A stretch of 64,000 nucleotides of DNA, taken from NCBI GenBank assembly GCA_023897205.1, contig JAHWDD010000003.1, positions 4,591,665 to 4,655,664 on the forward strand, read 5' to 3'. Numbering within the stretch: position 1 is the stretch's first letter; each line of letters opens with the position of its first letter. Shown here piece after piece: positions 60,803 to 64,000 of this stretch. The notes below the pieces were generated by a model. The model ran no database searches. It was not told where the DNA came from and saw only the letters and a list, made by a program, of their open reading frames with translations. Both the position numbers and the translations under genes were made by a program. Source of the DNA: Exophiala sp. HKRS030. Taxonomy: Eukaryota > Ascomycota > Eurotiomycetes > Chaetothyriales > Herpotrichiellaceae.

Positions 60803-63140
60803 CGTCGGCGAATCATGAAGAATGTTTCTCTCTTGATGCTTTCTGGCTGGAGATGATCGTCCGCAGGTTTAATGGCCATACCAATTGCGATGAGAGCTAA
60901 TATAATGCTTGGTTTCCTGTCCGTTCAACTTTATGTTTGACTGTCATGGGCTCGACCCACAACTCTGTTGGTCTCCGGGCAGATCTTTTTACGACTATGT
61001 TTTTGTTGTTCGTTAGTTCCATTCTTTTTCTACGTCTTTTTCTACGTTTCATCTCGCACAATATTCGGACTGTCAGCGAAATGGCAACGTCAGGTATCAG
61101 AACGTTTGTCACTACCACATCCACCGGAAAGCGTTCAAGAAGTGAACAACGGCCAGACATCGCCACGATATCGGTATCCGATGCTCAGCCTCGTGGTACA
61201 GGGTGCGACTCTTTCGGCCCTATGTCGCACGGTAAGTTCTCTCCCAGTCGTGACCATTCCACTCAACATTGGTCATTGTTCCTGTCTTGATTCCTTTCTG
61301 GTTCTCTTGCCCTTTTGTACATGAAGTGTCTCCTCATATATGCGCTCGATCAATAACATAGCAGAGGCATGGATCTTATTGGCCGTTGCACAGACTGACA
61401 GCATCAGTATCCGATCGAATCGTCGCTTCCGTTCATAGAAACAACAAAGATATCTTCATCTCATCTCTCGGCTGCCACCATGACGAAGTCGAACTGAAAC
61501 GATATGGCTTGGGGAAGTATGGCAATCGTAAGCCGGACACAGGTTCAGAAACCAACGTCGAGGTTTTAGGTGTGTCAGACAGCGAAATTGTATCGCAACC
61601 ACCTGGCTCAGCTGACGCCACTGCCACCACCGCTTTGCAACAGGAAAAGAAAAAGAACAACGACGAAAATGCAAAAGTCGTCCGGTTTGCAGTTACGGTG
61701 GTGGAAATGGGAGAGGACCATAAATGCAAGTGAGATTAGCTACATCCCCTTTCAAGTTGTGGAAGGGCAGACCATACAACCAGCTATGCGGCATGCCCTT
61801 CTGCACAACTTTGGAGAAGAGACTGAGCTCATAGGGCAAGTTCTGGAGTTTATGGTTTCGGAGTTTTGAAGCATATATGGTGGCGTTGGTCGTTGGGCTT
61901 AATCAGCTGCCAGATTTCGAGAGGGAGTTCGACATTTCTTGCATTGTTGGACCAGGGCTTTCCACCATATCACTCATCATGTATGACCTCGTGAAGGACT
62001 TGATAATGGTAGAATAAGAAGGACTTGCCCTCGAGTTAGACCACCCAGGAAGGTGGTTCCACGGGTGTCCTAACTAAGATATGTCATCGTACCTAGAGAC
62101 CAGCGTAAGGCTATCTGGCTCGATGGGCCGAAAACAGCCTTCCAAGCCGTAGAACGGCTCTTCGCTGACATATTTGTGGCCCCTGATTGCATTGTAAGTA
62201 AGTCCTAGTGATTTATGTCCGAGGAATGTTGGCTACAACTGGCCCCTTTACCTTTTCACGTGTTGAAGGAATCCCCGCGCATGCTTGAGACGCCAATGAT
62301 CGCGGGATCCTTAAGACAGCCTATAGACCCGCGCGAGTGTTTGAAACTTGATCGAACTGGGGCGGAAAATCTGACTTGTGAACAATCTTGCAAGCGATGG
62401 CTACAGACATATCAAACTTGACTTGGTCGGGCTAGCGTATACGAGCTGGCTTGGCTGTGATCAACATTTCACCAGATTCCCAGGTTCAAGTATAGACCTC
62501 GGGACCACAATAAGAGTCAGTTCATTTGTGGACCACGATGAAATATTATCGCAATATTCCTATCCCTCGAATCATCTTTAAACCGTTAGTGCATACGAGG
62601 GACACAAGCATTGCCCACAAGCCACCCGTCGTAGGGCTGGGCCAATCAGGCTAAGGCCCCCTTCCCCAAGGCGTGAGATCTGAGAGAAAGCTCACGCAGG
62701 AACGTACTTATGATATTGACAGTACGCATTCTGCAGCGTCTAGAAGGGTGAATTCGTAATCTCGCAGACTGTACCTGGTCCTAATTTCTAATAATGGCAT
62801 GGTAGTGTTCTCGGCTGCGGTTGGTTGTCATTGCATCAAATGTGGAGGTTCAAATCCAGCGTACTGTATGTAGCTTCTGTATCAAACGATCCCGCCCTAC
62901 CAAATAACTTCTTCTACCAACTGATGTCACCTCATCGGGACATTCAAGGCAATCTCGCTTCCATAGATGCTCCTGAATTCGAATCGAGGAGGGTCGAGGG
63001 TTTAGGCGCCATCGTCTGTTGCGGGCAGTAGAACTATGGCACATGCACCATATATAGTTCAGGACTTCCCTCCTGGTTGAATGACAATGTTGTTACGCTA
63101 ATTCTTTTGTTCAATTCAATACCCTAAAGGCCATTACACC
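60803..63140. other. 2.3-kb spacer with doubtful coding fragments
   Basis: Frames at about 60968-61220 (ending region YRYPMLSLVVQGATLSALCR, just before a GTAAGT) and 61386-61733 (DEVELKRYGLGKYGNRKPD) read somewhat protein-like and may be exons of a small plus-strand gene, but I cannot build a consistent model. From 61870 to 63140 I see nothing. Confidence 0.35.
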
Positions 63141-64000
63141 ATGTTTGTTAAATTTTCCTTACTTTTCAGCCTTTGCGGCCTTTCCCTTGCTCAGTTTCCT
63201 ACCGCTCCGACAGATACAACGCTTGTTACTTCAGAGCTCAACCCCTTAGTGCAGTTATCTTATAAACAAGTAAGTATTTCAATGCTCTATTTATGGGTAG
63301 TTCTGACCTGCATCTCAAAGACCGATCTTTGCGAGACCACACCGGAGTGAAGTCTTTTTCGGGATACGTGCATCTTCCGCAGAGCGCGTTGACCGACTTG
63401 AGTGTTGACTTCGATATCCACACCTTCTTTTGGTTCTTCGAGGCTAGAAAAGATGCCCAAAGTGCTCCGTTGGTCGTCTATCTAGCAGGAGGCCCCGGGG
63501 AGAGTTCAACATATGTGGCCATGAGTAGCGAAGGGGGTCCTTGCTTTGTCAACATGGACATGAGCGGCACCACACTCAATCCATGGTCCATGAACAACCA
63601 CGCCAATGTTCTCTACATTGATCAACCTGTAGGAGCCGGTTTCTCCTACACATCCCTAGTCCCTGCCACGTATACGTTAGACAACATCGTCACACCGTTA
63701 AGTGAATACGGCGACAATGTTCCCCAAGTCAACGCGACGTTGGGACAGGGGACATACTCCAACCCGGCAGTTTGGGCTACCACAAACACCACCATCTCCT
63801 CTTCCAAGGCCTTGGGCCACTTCTTTGAGCATTGGCTGACCCAGTAAGTTTCTCATATCGACCCCAAGACACTTTTCTCAGGAAATTTCATTAACCGGAA
63901 GCCCTTTTTCAGATTTCCCGAGTATCCATCATCGAACAAAAATATTGGTATATGGGGAAACTCTGTATGTGTACCTGGTTATTCAAGAGTTGGAGTTGAC
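63141..64000 (+). CDS. serine carboxypeptidase (S10 family), 5' part, cut by window end
   Basis: A secreted or vacuolar exopeptidase. Exon 1 (63141-63269) encodes a signal peptide (MFVKFSLLFSLCGLSLAQFP) and continues after a 51-nt intron as TDLCETTPG (63321 on). Conserved S10 features follow: SFSGYVHLP, FFWFFEARKD, the oxyanion-hole region LAGGPGESST, NPWSMNNHANVLYIDQPVGA and FSY. A second intron (63844-63912) leads to FPEYPSSNKNIGIWGNS. That serine should be the catalytic nucleophile of the GNSYGG-type motif, and the exon ends right after it at a GTATGT donor; the rest lies beyond the window. The oxyanion motif reads GGPGESS where GGPGxSS is usual. One base is missing near 63344-63345: as written the frame stops at 63350, and one extra G restores TPGVKSFSGYVHLP. 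Confidence 0.88.

Noticed and set aside
62780..62870. tRNA-like T-loop string GGTTCAAATCC
   Set aside because: The T-stem does not pair over five bases, and no good A-box or acceptor stem lies at the right distance.

Overview
The window looks like nuclear DNA of a filamentous ascomycete (Pezizomycotina). Genes carry short introns (about 45-170 nt) with GTAAGT/GTATGT-type donors and CTAAC/CTGAC-like branch sites. Coding density is moderate, with long leaders and intergenic spacers. The gene set is fungal: an HP1/Swi6 homologue, RAP1, HSE1, a STE20-type PAK kinase, a KCH1-like potassium transporter, a Dal5-type permease, a P450 and PEX5. A dispersed intergenic word, TACGGAGTA/TACTCCGTA, reminds me of Eurotiomycete-type genomes, but the class is an inference. 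I see no prokaryotic, viral or complete transposon sequence, no rRNA and no convincing tRNA.

Layout. 0.9-2.1 kb (-): a frame-disrupted hypothetical gene. 3.8-5.6 (-): CCT5 chaperonin subunit. 6.5-7.3 (+): HP1-like chromodomain protein. 8.6-11.7 (-): RAP1-like telomere protein that also holds a GATA-type zinc finger. 13.0-13.5 (+): cytochrome b5. 14.4-16.1 and 16.9-18.5 (-): two low-complexity proteins of unknown function. 19.3-19.7 (-): possible small gene. 19.7-21.9 (-): HSE1 (ESCRT-0). 23.0-25.8 (-): STE20/PAK kinase. 25.8-29.9: a 4-kb gene-free island rich in short repeats. 29.9-32.9 (-): TAPT1/EMP65-type membrane protein. 33.6-36.5 (+): BTB/POZ protein. 36.5-38.5: a second repeat-rich spacer. 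38.5-39.9 (+): OYE/YqjM-type flavin oxidoreductase. 41.3-43.4 (+): KCH1-like protein. 43.8-45.8 (+): COX15 heme A synthase. 46.7-48.2 (-): unknown helical-repeat-like protein. 49.8-51.4 (+): Dal5-type MFS permease. 51.9-53.0 (+): mitochondrial two-RRM protein with a start codon split by an intron. 54.1-55.8 (-): P450. 56.8-58.8 (+): PEX5. 59.3-60.8 (+): SNX4/ATG24. 63.1-end (+): 5' part of a serine carboxypeptidase.

Most genes are independent housekeeping or trafficking genes, not an operon or a biosynthetic cluster. I did not find a convincing new multi-gene system.

The most striking pattern is technical or evolutionary. At least nine otherwise well-conserved reading frames (HSE1, STE20 twice, TAPT1, KCH1, COX15, the MFS permease, the RRM protein, the carboxypeptidase and probably the 547-aa protein) are each broken by one missing base, nearly always in or beside a G/C run. 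Other long genes (RAP1, CCT5, BTB, PEX5, SNX4, P450, OYE) are intact. Uncorrected homopolymer errors in the assembly are the likeliest cause. The most interesting biology is the RAP1 homologue with an embedded GATA finger and the cluster of five CACGTG boxes at its promoter.
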